The notes under the pieces were generated by a model. The model did no database searches and was not told the origin of the DNA. It was given only the letters and a program-made list of their open reading frames with translations. DNA of 64,000 bases from Polyangiaceae bacterium (GTDB lineage: Bacteria > Myxococcota_A > Polyangia > Polyangiales > Polyangiaceae), in contig JAICTZ010000003.1 in assembly GCA_025936115.1 (NCBI GenBank), positions 186,001-250,000 of the forward strand. The letters run 5' to 3'. Each line of letters begins with the position of its first letter. Positions within the stretch are counted from its first letter, which is position 1. Below are positions 28,433 to 36,703 of the stretch, piece by piece. The position numbers and the translations under genes were made by a program.

Positions 28433-29221
28433 ATGACTCGACGGGCGGCGAGTTCAGCGGCGGGAGCCGGCGGACGGATTGCGACGCGATCAGTTCGCCG
28501 TGCGGCTATCCGTCAACCGAAGGGACAGCTCGAGTTTCAATACCCCGCGCGCTGGGGTGGCGCTCGGCGCAACGCCGGCCGTAAGCCTGGACCTCACGCG
28601 AACACACCCCATCGAGCTCGCCCCATTCACCGCTCGCATACGCCGGTGCACGTCACGCTACGCGCTCGCATTGCCCCCCTACGCAGCCAATTCCTATTTC
28701 CCACCGTGCGGCTCGCCTTGGTGCGCGCCGCACGTCGCGATCCTGAGCGTTTTCGCGTCGTCCACTACTCTGTGCAGCGAGATCACGTCCATTTGATCGT
28801 CGAAGCCGCCGATCGGCGCGCACTCTCGAGCGGCCTCCGTGGCGTCGCCATTCGCATCGCACGCTACGTGAACGACCTGCTTTCGCGCAGCGGGCCACTT
28901 TGGGCTGGTCGCTCGCACCAGCGCGCACTCAAGTCACCACGTGAAGTACGCAATGCACTGATTTACGTTCTCACCAATTTCCGCAAGCACGAACGACGGG
29001 CGTCGCCGAAAGGAGTAGATCCGTATACGTCCGCGGCGTGGTTCGATGGTTGGCAACCACGGAACGTCGTGGGCATACCGCCCCCATTTGCAGAGGCGGC
29101 ACCTTGGCCGACCACAGGTCTTCAGTCGCGCCATGACGATTTCGGTGCGCGCTCGTGGCTCCTGCGCGTTGGTTGGAAGAAGCTAGGGCTACTCTCGGAT
29201 ACGGCTCGACCAGCCGAGTAG
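28433..29221 (+). CDS. REP-associated-type tyrosine transposase (Y1/HUH, RAYT-like)
   Basis: 262 residues. A basic N-terminus (WGGARRNAGRKPG) precedes the Y1 core: THRS-like TPVHVTLRARIAPLR, FRVVHYSVQRDHVHLIVEA with the HUH-type His-x-His, and the likely nucleophile Tyr in NALIYVLTNFRKHERR. The pattern fits single-copy Y1 domains of the RAYT group, which nick single-stranded DNA at palindromic repeats. The first 25 residues could lie upstream of the true start. It stands alone, next to the 18-bp satellite, and its codons are less GC-biased than its neighbours, which suggests acquisition by transfer. Confidence 0.8.
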   Translation: MTRRAASSAAGAGGRIATRSVRRAAIRQPKGQLEFQYPARWGGARRNAGRKPGPHANTPHRARPIHRSHTPVHVTLRARIAPLRSQFLFPTVRLALVRAARRDPERFRVVHYSVQRDHVHLIVEAADRRALSSGLRGVAIRIARYVNDLLSRSGPLWAGRSHQRALKSPREVRNALIYVLTNFRKHERRASPKGVDPYTSAAWFDGWQPRNVVGIPPPFAEAAPWPTTGLQSRHDDFGARSWLLRVGWKKLGLLSDTARPAE

Positions 29222-30019
29222 TCTCGAGTTCGGAGGCGGGCCCATGGTACCCTCTGCTCGGTTTTAGCAGCTGCAAAGTTCGTCAAACTCCTCGGAAAAC
29301 GACAGCAGGGGCCAAGGGGCCCCATCGAATGCAAAGCGCATCTCGGCTATCAACAGCGAAATCGGAACTTGGAGCGCACCATTGAATGCACGATCCGACG
29401 AGCCTCTCTCGACGTCACACCCCGTAAGTGGCCGAACCATCTTTAGGAACTCCGAACGATCGCTCGGAGCTCGACTCGTATCGTCAGAGCCGACTCGCGA
29501 CTGTCTGCGTAGACCCCTGACTGAGTGCGAGACGATCGCGCTCACGTGCCAACGGCGGCGGCTCCGGTCTACACACGCCCCGCAACGCGCGGGCATGATG
29601 TACGGGAGACTTTCCGCTGCGTCGCTGCCCAGCGTCCCCCCGGCACTGCATCCGGCCTCTCGACCTCTCGCCCGCTGCGCTCGCCTGCATCGCCTCTCGC
29701 GCGCTGCGCTCGCCTGTGTCCCGTCGGGTCCACCAGCCGGTCCGCCTCCGTTCCAATCGCATCGTCCGCTCCGCCCCCTCACCTTCCGAACGTGCGGACT
29801 GTCGCCGTCACCCGGTCGCGGTGCCCTTCGCCGTTCGTTCGTCACTGTCCCCCTTCCCCGTTCCCTTCGCCGTTCATTCCGTCACGGTCCGACGGGTCCC
29901 CGCGCCGTTCGCCATCGCCTTCGCCGTTCCTTTCGTCGCGGTCTACCGCCGGGCGCCGCGCTCTTTTGGCTTGGGTCGAACTCGCTAGGTTCCCTCGTTC
30001 GATAAAGCCCGCGAGCGCC
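29222..30019. other. Region without recognisable gene; imperfect short repeats
   Basis: Open frames on both strands here look like noise and none matches a family. The first part (29222-29600) is less GC-rich than the rest of the window. An imperfect 28-bp duplication around GCGCTCGCCTG lies at 29664-29715. CTTCGCCGTTC recurs at about 29826, 29867 and 29923 within a pyrimidine-rich stretch. It could be decayed mobile DNA linked to the adjacent transposase. Confidence 0.55.
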
Positions 30020-30592
30020 TTACCTTCCGAGCGCTTCATCCACAGCGTGCTCGAGGTTCTCTCGCTCGCCCGTCGTGTATCCCTCTTGGCGGCGCAAGAT
30101 ACGGCCGTCGCGGCCGACGAGGACACTGTAGGGAGCCGTAGCGCGCGGGTTGTAGAGCGAGACGACGCGAGTATCAGGGTCGAGCAGGATCGGGTAGCTC
30201 AAGCCGAGCTTGGAGACTTGGTTGCGGACGCGGCCGTTCGAGGAGGCTTCGTCCATGGAGATCGCGAAGACGACGAAGCCTCGAGAGCGCTCGCGCTGAT
30301 AGAGCGCGTCGAGCTCGGGGAGCGCGAGCAGGCAGGGTTCGCAAAAGGTCGCCCAGAAGTCGATGAGAACTACGTCTTTGCCGCGGTGGTCGGAGAGGCG
30401 TTCGTGGCCGCCCGCCAGGGTCGAGAGCTCGAAGTCAGGCGCGAGCATCCCGTTGCCCGCCGCCGTGGCGCTGCGGCCCTCCGTGGCGGCCGGGGTGCCG
30501 GAAGGCGCGCCGCCGCACGCCGTCGTGACGAGCGCAAACGCAAGCACGGCGCCATTTCGCGCGCGAACCGCCAAGTCCCACCGTGGCGTCAC
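30020..30592 (-). CDS. TlpA-like thioredoxin-fold lipoprotein (WATFCEPC)
   Basis: 190 residues from a GTG overlapping the previous gene's stop by 4 nt (GTGA). The signal ends in VTTAC/GG, a lipobox. The fold is TlpA-like: APDFELSTLAGGHERLSDHRGKDVVLIDFWATFCEPC, then VVFAISMDEASSN, ILLDPDTRVVSLYN and ATAPYSVLVGRDGRI with the cis-Pro. The motif CEPC instead of CGPC should shift redox potential. Cotranscribed with the paralogous lipoprotein upstream. Confidence 0.88.
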   Translation of the reverse strand: MTPRWDLAVRARNGAVLAFALVTTACGGAPSGTPAATEGRSATAAGNGMLAPDFELSTLAGGHERLSDHRGKDVVLIDFWATFCEPCLLALPELDALYQRERSRGFVVFAISMDEASSNGRVRNQVSKLGLSYPILLDPDTRVVSLYNPRATAPYSVLVGRDGRILRRQEGYTTGERENLEHAVDEALGR

Positions 30593-31296
30593 AGGCCGCG
30601 ACTTTGGAGCTCTTGCTCCACGATCGCCCAGAGCCCGTTCCGCGAGTCACTGCTGTAGCCCATCATCACGTCGATGATGCGCATGGTGCGCGCGTCGATC
30701 ACGAGGTTCAGCGGCGTTGCGTCCGACGTGAAGTAGATACCCATCTTGAGCGCTGGATCGAGCACGAGCGGGAACTCGATTTGACGGACGTCGGACGCAC
30801 CCCAAATCACGAGATCGCTCGGCTTTGCCGGATCGCCTGCGCTGTCTTGAAAGAGGGTGCCCACGACCTGCACCTTCCGAGCGCGAAATGCGTCGTAGGT
30901 TCCGTTCTTGTGCATGTCGCGCATCTCGCTCTGGCACACGGTGCACCAGACGGCGGCGGCATTGAGCACGATGAGCTCGGTGTCGCTCCCAGCCGGATCG
31001 TAGTAGTCACCGAGGCGGATAGTTTCGAGCGCCGAAGGGTCGTAACCGACGCCCGCTGGATCCCGCCAGCCGAGGAATTCGAGATTCTCGACCACGGCTC
31101 CGAGACCGTGACCGTAGGGGCCTTCTGGGTAGGCCTGGAGCGGCGCGAAGTTACCGCTGACGGCCGGCGTCGTCGCGGTGCTCGCGGGACTCGACGGGGA
31201 GCCCGGCGTTTGGTCGCCTTGTGTCAGTGGTTCGCTCGAGCAGCCGACGCTGAGGAGCAGCCCGAGGACCGCCGAAGTCGAGGCTAACCCGCGCAT
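30589..31296 (-). CDS. Redoxin-like thioredoxin-fold lipoprotein (WCTVC)
   Basis: 235 residues with the lipobox LSVGC/SS and a Ser/Pro/Thr linker. YPEGPYGHGLGAVVENLEF, AAAVWCTVCQSEMRDM, GTLFQDSAGDP, LDPALKMGIYFTSDATPLNLVIDARTMRI: the same order of motifs as the protein at 25377-26036. CTVC replaces CAAC. The pair shows expansion of one lipoprotein family inside this region, and both sit next to a second thioredoxin or barrel gene. Confidence 0.87.
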   Translation of the reverse strand: MRGLASTSAVLGLLLSVGCSSEPLTQGDQTPGSPSSPASTATTPAVSGNFAPLQAYPEGPYGHGLGAVVENLEFLGWRDPAGVGYDPSALETIRLGDYYDPAGSDTELIVLNAAAVWCTVCQSEMRDMHKNGTYDAFRARKVQVVGTLFQDSAGDPAKPSDLVIWGASDVRQIEFPLVLDPALKMGIYFTSDATPLNLVIDARTMRIIDVMMGYSSDSRNGLWAIVEQELQSRGL

Positions 31297-31372
31297 GTCG
31301 GAAGTCTAACGAGCTCCCCTGCGCGGTCAATGCCGAGACCGTGTGGGTTTCGAGTTATGGTACGCGCGCGAC

Positions 31373-32470
31373 ATGCGCTCGCTCGAGCCCGCACCCAGCG
31401 CCCCGCCCCGAAGAAGCCTGCTGCGCACGCTGCGTGTCGCCGCCCTTGGCGCCGCTTTGGCGGGCGCCTGGTCCTGTGGCAGCGACCCGTGTACCGCCCC
31501 GGAATGCTCCAGCACCAGCGGCACGGGGGGCACGACCGGCGTCCCCGACGGCAGCGCGCGCTCCGGTCCGTGCACGAGCGATAGCCGCTGCGACCAAGCG
31601 CACGGCTTCACCTGCACCGCCGGCGAGTGCCGCCACGCCTGTGCGTCCCACTTCGACTGCCAAGGACAGGGGCTCTGTCAGCCGCTGACCGACACCTCGG
31701 GGCAAGCGCTCGGCAACTATTGCGCGCTCTCGACGTCGCCCGAGCCCGTCGGCCAGTACTACACGCGCTGCCCCAACTACGACGAGTGCGACGCCGGCGC
31801 GGGCTTCAGCTGCCTCGGCGCGGGCGTCGGGGACGCGGACGCCTACTGCTCGACGAGCTGCGCGGCGGACTCCGATTGCCCGACGGGGTTCTTCTGCGAC
31901 ACGATTTCGGACTCGAGCGGCGCGCAGCTGCCCTTCTGCGTGCGGCGGCGCTTCTGCGCGCCGTGCGACACGGACGCCGATTGTCTCTCCACCCCCGGAC
32001 AAGTGTGCGCGCGCGATCCGAGCGGCGAAAAAATCTGCACGGAGATGTGCGATCCGAGCTTCGATTCGTGTCCCTGGGGCAACGCGAGCGTCTGCGGGCA
32101 ATTCGATCCGGACCTCGCCGTCACGACGTGTGCCCACCGCTTCGGCAGCTGCCACGGCAGCGGTAAGAGCTGCGAGCCGTGCGTGCGTGACAGCGACTGT
32201 CCGATGGGCCTCTGCTCCGGCTCCGGATACACGGGGGAGCGCTGGTGCATCGACAACTCCGTCACGTGTAACTGCGACGGGCTCGACACGACTCAGCACG
32301 TCTGTGAAAACGGCAACGGCTGCCCGCGCACACCGGGGAATCTCCCGATGAGCTGTTACGACTTCCAGCGCACGCCGAGCGATCCCCTGGCGCACGCGTG
32401 TTTCCAGGCGGACTCGAGCGGCTCGTCCGATCTCGCGTCGCCGCAAGCCGGCTGCTGGGGGCCGCGCTGA
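31373..32470 (+). CDS. Cys-rich secreted lipoprotein (about 41 Cys)
   Basis: 365 residues from the ATG at 31373. A twin-Arg-looking basic start and hydrophobic run (RRSLLRTLRVAALGAALAGAWSC/G) ends in a lipobox-like AWSC. The mature part has about 41 Cys arranged as C-x(4-7)-C with repeated DxDC and CxxxC pieces (CDTDADCLSTPGQVC, CAADSDCPTGFFC). This is typical of disulphide-rich surface proteins. The gene ends inside the VKOR-DsbA gene, in a different frame, so the pair is probably cotranscribed and coupled. The role is unknown. Confidence 0.8.
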   Translation: MRSLEPAPSAPPRRSLLRTLRVAALGAALAGAWSCGSDPCTAPECSSTSGTGGTTGVPDGSARSGPCTSDSRCDQAHGFTCTAGECRHACASHFDCQGQGLCQPLTDTSGQALGNYCALSTSPEPVGQYYTRCPNYDECDAGAGFSCLGAGVGDADAYCSTSCAADSDCPTGFFCDTISDSSGAQLPFCVRRRFCAPCDTDADCLSTPGQVCARDPSGEKICTEMCDPSFDSCPWGNASVCGQFDPDLAVTTCAHRFGSCHGSGKSCEPCVRDSDCPMGLCSGSGYTGERWCIDNSVTCNCDGLDTTQHVCENGNGCPRTPGNLPMSCYDFQRTPSDPLAHACFQADSSGSSDLASPQAGCWGPR

Positions 32471-33504
32471 AGCAGCGCCTCGCGGTCGCGCTCGCGGCGA
32501 CGGGTCTCGTTCTCTCCGGCGTGCTCGAGCTCATGCACGTGCGCGCGTACACGTCGCCGGGCGCGCTCGGCTTCTGCTCGTTCGGCGCCAAGCTCGACTG
32601 CGCGGCCGTTGCGCTCTCGCATTGGTCGGTCCTGTTCGGTGTCCCGGTGCCGCTGCTCGGCGTGCTCGGTTTTTCGGCGCTCGCAACGGCCGCGTGGCTC
32701 GGCTCGGCGTGGCTCGTCCCGCTCGCGCTCGCCGGCGCCGTTCTTTCCGTGGCGCTGCTCGGCGTCGAGCTCGTGTCGATTCACGCGCTTTGCCTTTTGT
32801 GCGAGGCGGTGCACGCCGTCAGCGTCGCGCTCGCGGTGGTCGCGGTTCGGCACCGCCGTGAGCTTTCGCCGCTCGCGCACCGCGAGCATGCGACGCTCGT
32901 GCTCTTACCGCCGCTCGGGGTGCTCGTGGCGCTCATGTTGTTTTTGCCGCCGTACTTCCGCACGGTCGTTTGGAAAGGCGACTTACCGTTCGCGAGCGGA
33001 GTGACCGCCGACGGTGCGCCCTGGATCGGCGCGCGCGACCCGAAGCTCACGCTCGAGGAGTACACCGATTACTTGTGCCCGCATTGTCGCGCCGCGACGG
33101 CCTGGACACTCAAGCGCCTCGCCGCGCGCCCCAACGATGTCCGCATCGTGCGCCGGCAATTTCCGCTCGCGCGCTGCTCGGCGACGCAGCACGGCAGCTG
33201 TCAGCGCTTGCGGCTCGCGTACTGCGGCGGCGAAGCGGGCCGGTTCTGGCAAATGGATCGCTGGCTCTTCGCGCACGGTGACGAGCTCGCGCTCGACGAT
33301 GCCCAAGCCGCGCGCGACCTCGGCCTCGACGCCGGAAAGCTCGCCAGCTGCGTCGAACGGCCGGACATTTACGCACGCGCCGAACGCGAGGCGGACCTCG
33401 CCGCAAAGCGCCGATTCATCGGCACGCCGACGTATGTCGTGGACGGTAAGCGGATTCCGCCCGAGACGGCCGATCGCTACCTCGAGCGCGGTCATCAGGA
33501 CTGA
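32398..33504 (+). CDS. VKOR-DsbA fusion, disulphide-bond formation membrane protein
   Basis: 368 residues. The first half is a vitamin K epoxide reductase domain with several membrane helices. The loop cysteines are Cys60 and Cys68 (FCSFGAKLDCAAVALS) and the CxxC is CLLC at 132-135. The second half is a periplasmic thioredoxin fold with CPHC at 227-230 and RRQFPLARC; the cis-Pro region is RFIGTPTYVVDGKRI. VKOR passes electrons from the DsbA-like part to quinone, making disulphides in exported proteins. The start is uncertain: the GTG at 32398 overlaps the upstream lipoprotein gene by 73 bp, and CTG at 32467 overlaps only its stop. Confidence 0.9.
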   Translation: MFPGGLERLVRSRVAASRLLGAALKQRLAVALAATGLVLSGVLELMHVRAYTSPGALGFCSFGAKLDCAAVALSHWSVLFGVPVPLLGVLGFSALATAAWLGSAWLVPLALAGAVLSVALLGVELVSIHALCLLCEAVHAVSVALAVVAVRHRRELSPLAHREHATLVLLPPLGVLVALMLFLPPYFRTVVWKGDLPFASGVTADGAPWIGARDPKLTLEEYTDYLCPHCRAATAWTLKRLAARPNDVRIVRRQFPLARCSATQHGSCQRLRLAYCGGEAGRFWQMDRWLFAHGDELALDDAQAARDLGLDAGKLASCVERPDIYARAEREADLAAKRRFIGTPTYVVDGKRIPPETADRYLERGHQD

Positions 33505-33856
33505 GCGAGCCAAGTCGCCCGTTCCCGCCCCTCCGCATTCTCTGCGCGATCGATTCCTCGACGTCTGCGGAGCGCACACAAATGTGACGCACCGTGCACG
33601 AATCGCCCCAACGATCACGGATGCGGGCGTTCATGGAGCCGTACGCCGCACGCACATCGTCCTACCTACACATTCATGCGCATGACATTGGAGTCTCGGG
33701 CCCGTTGGCCTGGCCAGGAAAGCTGACAGCCAGCGCGTAGCCGTGTAAAAAAGCCCTTCACTGAATGCAGGCTCAAGTGAGCCGTCGAACGCCGGGGTTA
33801 CGTGGTGAATCGGGAACCCAGGCTTGTTCCGAGGAACGAAGAAGGAGCTCTTATCC
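33505..33856 (+). other. Non-coding gap before the Cys-repeat lipoprotein
   Basis: 352 bp with no supported gene. It holds the leader of the next gene, with an AGGAG ribosome site at 33844-33848. A run of six A's near 33750 breaks the GC-rich background. I cannot name a clear -35/-10 pair here. Confidence 0.6.
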
Positions 33857-35227
33857 ATGAGACAGAAAGTAATCGGGTTGGTGTCACTGCTGGCGCCAGC
33901 ACTCGTCGGAGCCCTGGCGGGCGGCGCATGCAGCAGCACGGACAATCCACTGGCAGACAATCCCCTGGCGAGCGGTGCCGAAAAGCTGTGCGGCCCCTGC
34001 GGCAAGATTTCGACGGGCGACGTGGGCATTTCCGGCAACGCCAAGCTCGACGGATTCTTCGAAGCCGTGGGCAGGATCTCGGATGCCACGGCGTCCATCA
34101 ACGGCGACTTCAACGCCAACATCGACGCGCTGAGCCAAGTTTACGGCGTTGCGAACTTCGACGCCTCCGCAGCGATCGACGCCAAGGTCGACGCCCTGAT
34201 CGCCAAAATCAAAGCTGACTTCTCGGCGAACCTGTCAGGCGGCGTAGCGCTCGATTACCAACCGGCCGAATGCCACGCGAGTCTCGACGTCGCGGTCAAG
34301 GCACAGGCCGACTGCGAAGCGAAGGCCAACTGCACGGGTGAGGTGACGCCACCGAGCGCCACCGTGGACTGCAAGGGCTCGTGCACCGGAACGTGTATGG
34401 GCACCTGTGAGGGCGCACCCCCTACCTGCGATTTGACGGTGGCCGCCAAGTGCGAGGGGAAGTGTGAGGGCACGTGCACGGTCGACGCAGCGGCAGCGTG
34501 CGACGGCACTTGCCACGGCAAGTGCGACGGCAACTGTTCGGCGACCGACGCGAACGGCCAGTGCAACGGCTCGTGCGACGGCATGTGCACGGGCAGTTGT
34601 GAACTCAGCGCTGCCGCCACGTGCAGCGGCACCTGCTCCGGCAAATGCGAAATCGCCGCGAACGCGATGTGTGACGGTGGCAAGCCCCCGAGCTGCTCGG
34701 GTTCGTGCACGGGCCAATGCAGCGGCAGCTGCACGGGCGACGTGACGCCGCCTTCCGCCCACGCCAACTGCGACGCCAGCGCGCAGTGCAATGCTCAGGC
34801 GAGCGCCAAGGCCAATGCCACCCTCGAGTGCACGCCGCCCTCGGTTCAGCTGACCTACACCTTTGCCGACAAGCTCTCGGCATCGGACAAGGCTGACTTC
34901 GTCGCGCACCTCGGTGAGCTGAAGCTGCGTGGGGCGGCGATTCTCACCGGCTTCACCAAGTACGACCTGCTCATCCATGGCAAGACGGACGCGAGCGGCA
35001 AGGTCATCGTGAAGTCGCCGGTCGCGTCCCTGACCGCCTCGGTCAAGGACCTGGTCAACAGTGCGGGAAGCATCGCTGCCGATGTGCCCGTGTTCCGTCT
35101 CGGCTGCGCCATCGATGCGTTCGGCGAAGCGGGCACAGCCCTGAGCGATATCGCGACGGACGGCACCGCAAATCTGAAGGCTCAGGCGAAGTTCACCAGC
35201 GCCTTCACGAGCGGATTCAGCAGCTAA
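33857..35227 (+). CDS. Lipoprotein with CxGxCxGxC repeats (about 34 Cys)
   Basis: 456 residues from the ATG at 33857, 8 nt after AGGAG. The signal ends in LAGGAC/SS. A helical segment (residues 40-120) leads into a central region (about 145-310) of repeated Cys-x-Gly-x-Cys units: CTGTCMGTCEG, CEGKCEGTC, CDGTCHGKCDGNC, CNGSCDGMCTGSC and CSGSCTGQCSGSC. The C-terminus is Cys-poor and helical. The regular spacing suggests a flat disulphide-stacked stalk. It follows the VKOR-DsbA gene by 352 bp on the same strand. No family name fits. Confidence 0.8.
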   Translation: MRQKVIGLVSLLAPALVGALAGGACSSTDNPLADNPLASGAEKLCGPCGKISTGDVGISGNAKLDGFFEAVGRISDATASINGDFNANIDALSQVYGVANFDASAAIDAKVDALIAKIKADFSANLSGGVALDYQPAECHASLDVAVKAQADCEAKANCTGEVTPPSATVDCKGSCTGTCMGTCEGAPPTCDLTVAAKCEGKCEGTCTVDAAAACDGTCHGKCDGNCSATDANGQCNGSCDGMCTGSCELSAAATCSGTCSGKCEIAANAMCDGGKPPSCSGSCTGQCSGSCTGDVTPPSAHANCDASAQCNAQASAKANATLECTPPSVQLTYTFADKLSASDKADFVAHLGELKLRGAAILTGFTKYDLLIHGKTDASGKVIVKSPVASLTASVKDLVNSAGSIAADVPVFRLGCAIDAFGEAGTALSDIATDGTANLKAQAKFTSAFTSGFSS

Positions 35228-35305
35228 CGTTCGACGCATCAGCGACGCACCCGGCGCGCTCCTCGCAAGAGGGCGCGCCGGTCGCGTTTTGTGCGCCCCG
35301 CCCCG

Positions 35306-35596
35306 CTACTTGAGGAGCCGCCGCGCAATCACGCGCGCCAGCAGCGGCGCCGAGAACATCGAGCGAATGAGCGAAGCGGCGAGCGCGGCGGGTGTCGTGC
35401 CGCGCGCCTCGACGGCGACTTTTTCGCCGCCGAGCACGTCGTCGAGGGCGCCGCGCGCCACCGTGCGCGAGCCGTCCGAGCGGATCTCGACGATCAGTCG
35501 TGCGACGACGGGGGGATCACCGGGCGTCTCGGCGAGGCGGTCCGTCGCCGCGCGCACGACGTGCGTCAGGAGGGTGGAGCCGGGTTTTTGAGGCAT
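35306..35596 (-). CDS. Small hypothetical protein
   Basis: 96 residues from the ATG at 35596 (a TTG lies two codons upstream). GC-rich third positions support coding. The sequence (MPQKPGSTLLTHVVRAATDR, VVARLIVEIRSDGSRTVARG, IRSMFSAPLLARVIARRLLK) suggests a small alpha/beta protein with a hydrophobic basic C-terminus. It precedes two membrane-protein genes' 3' ends on the minus strand, 63 nt away. No family recognised. Confidence 0.55.
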   Translation of the reverse strand: MPQKPGSTLLTHVVRAATDRLAETPGDPPVVARLIVEIRSDGSRTVARGALDDVLGGEKVAVEARGTTPAALAASLIRSMFSAPLLARVIARRLLK

Positions 35597-35659
35597 GTCC
35601 AAGCTCGGAAGGCGCCGATCCCATTTAACTGCGACCGACGCCGTACGGTAGTCGAGCAG

Positions 35660-36163
35660 TCAGGCGGGACCGGGCTCCGTCGTCCGCTCGTGGAGGGGCT
35701 GCTCGGGCCCGGAAATCGCCAGCAACGCGCGCCGGCCGAGCTCTCGCCCCGCCGCCGTGACGAGCGCACGGCCCGCTTGCTTGATCCCCTTCTTGATCAC
35801 ACCCGGACGCTCGTCCACCGGTTCGACCACATACGCGGGACCTAGCAGCCGCGCCGCGAGACCCAAGATCGCGTCGCGGCGCTGGGCGCGGCGCGCGCGC
35901 TTGCCGCGTACATAGAGCACGACACCGAGCGCCACGGCAGCACCGGCGGCGATGCCGATCGCGATACCCGGATGCTTCCGAACCGTCTCCTTTGCCATCT
36001 CGACGCGGTCGCTCATGCGACCGAACCCGTCGGCGACCTGCTGGCCTCGTGCCTTGAGCTCGTCGATCTCGCTCGTGAGCCGCGCGCGTACCCGGTCTGC
36101 TTCTCGCTCGAGACGCTCGCGCGCCTGCCCAGGCCGATCTTCCGTTGGATCTTTCATACTCAT
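35660..36163 (-). CDS. Membrane-anchored protein, DUF3618-like
   Basis: 167 residues. A charged helical N-terminus (PGQARERLEREADRVRARLTSEIDEL) precedes a single membrane helix (HPGIAIGIAAGAAVALGVVLYV, residues 63-84) and a basic amphipathic C-terminus. This fits the DUF3618-type small membrane proteins that often sit next to holin-superfamily proteins. Its ATG overlaps the stop of the upstream gene by 4 nt (ATGA). The function is unknown. Confidence 0.7.
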   Translation of the reverse strand: MSMKDPTEDRPGQARERLEREADRVRARLTSEIDELKARGQQVADGFGRMSDRVEMAKETVRKHPGIAIGIAAGAAVALGVVLYVRGKRARRAQRRDAILGLAARLLGPAYVVEPVDERPGVIKKGIKQAGRALVTAAGRELGRRALLAISGPEQPLHERTTEPGPA

Positions 36164-36546
36164 GCCACATGCTCCTTGAGCTCGGTCGCGTCCTGTTTCA
36201 GATGCTTACGCGTCTTGCCGAGCACGGACTTGGGGGCCGCAGCATACGCGACAGCCACACTGATCGCGGCGAGCGCAGCAAGACCGGCAGCCACGACGAG
36301 GGCCGCGACGACCGTCCCGCCCAAGGCCAAGATGACGGCGACCAGCAGCGCGCCCAAGACCAACATCCCGATGCCGATGGCCAGCGCCCCCGCGATCGCG
36401 GCACGTTTCGCCTCGACGAGCTCCTCACGGAGCTCCTCCTTGGCGATTCGCACTTCGAGCTGGACGAGCTCGCGCGCCTCGGAGAGCGCCTGCTTGACGA
36501 GATCGGTGGTGGGGAGGAGTTCGGGAGGGTCCTGGATCGCGGACAT
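36160..36546 (-). CDS. Putative phage-holin superfamily protein (DUF1469/Phage_holin_3_6)
   Basis: 128 residues from the ATG at 36546 (an upstream ATG at 36576 is also in frame). An acidic and basic helix (DLVKQALSEARELVQLEVRIAKEEL) is followed by two hydrophobic helices (AIAGALAIGIGMLVLGALLVAVIL and ALVVAAGLAALAAISVAVAYAA). This is the DUF1469 layout found in chromosomal bacteria. The neighbours are not phage genes, so I do not infer lysis. It is translationally coupled to the DUF3618-like gene. Confidence 0.75.
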   Translation of the reverse strand: MSAIQDPPELLPTTDLVKQALSEARELVQLEVRIAKEELREELVEAKRAAIAGALAIGIGMLVLGALLVAVILALGGTVVAALVVAAGLAALAAISVAVAYAAAPKSVLGKTRKHLKQDATELKEHVA

Positions 36547-36703
36547 GTGGTTCCGCCCATGCATGCGGAGTACCAACGCCGGAGCGTCAGTGGCCCGCGT
36601 GGCTCGTGGAAGCTGTGGCCTTCACGTACCGCCGTCTCATTCGGCTACGCGCCTTCTTCGGTTCCGGTTTGACAAACCCCGAATCGCGGCCTACCGAGGC
36701 GCG

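Noticed and set aside
36160..36546. Prophage holin
   Set aside because: DUF1469 proteins are common in chromosomes and no other phage gene is in this region.
35972..36703. In-frame extension upstream of the Mrp-like gene
   Set aside because: This part lies opposite the two membrane-protein genes and has no domain; the P-loop protein begins near 36704.
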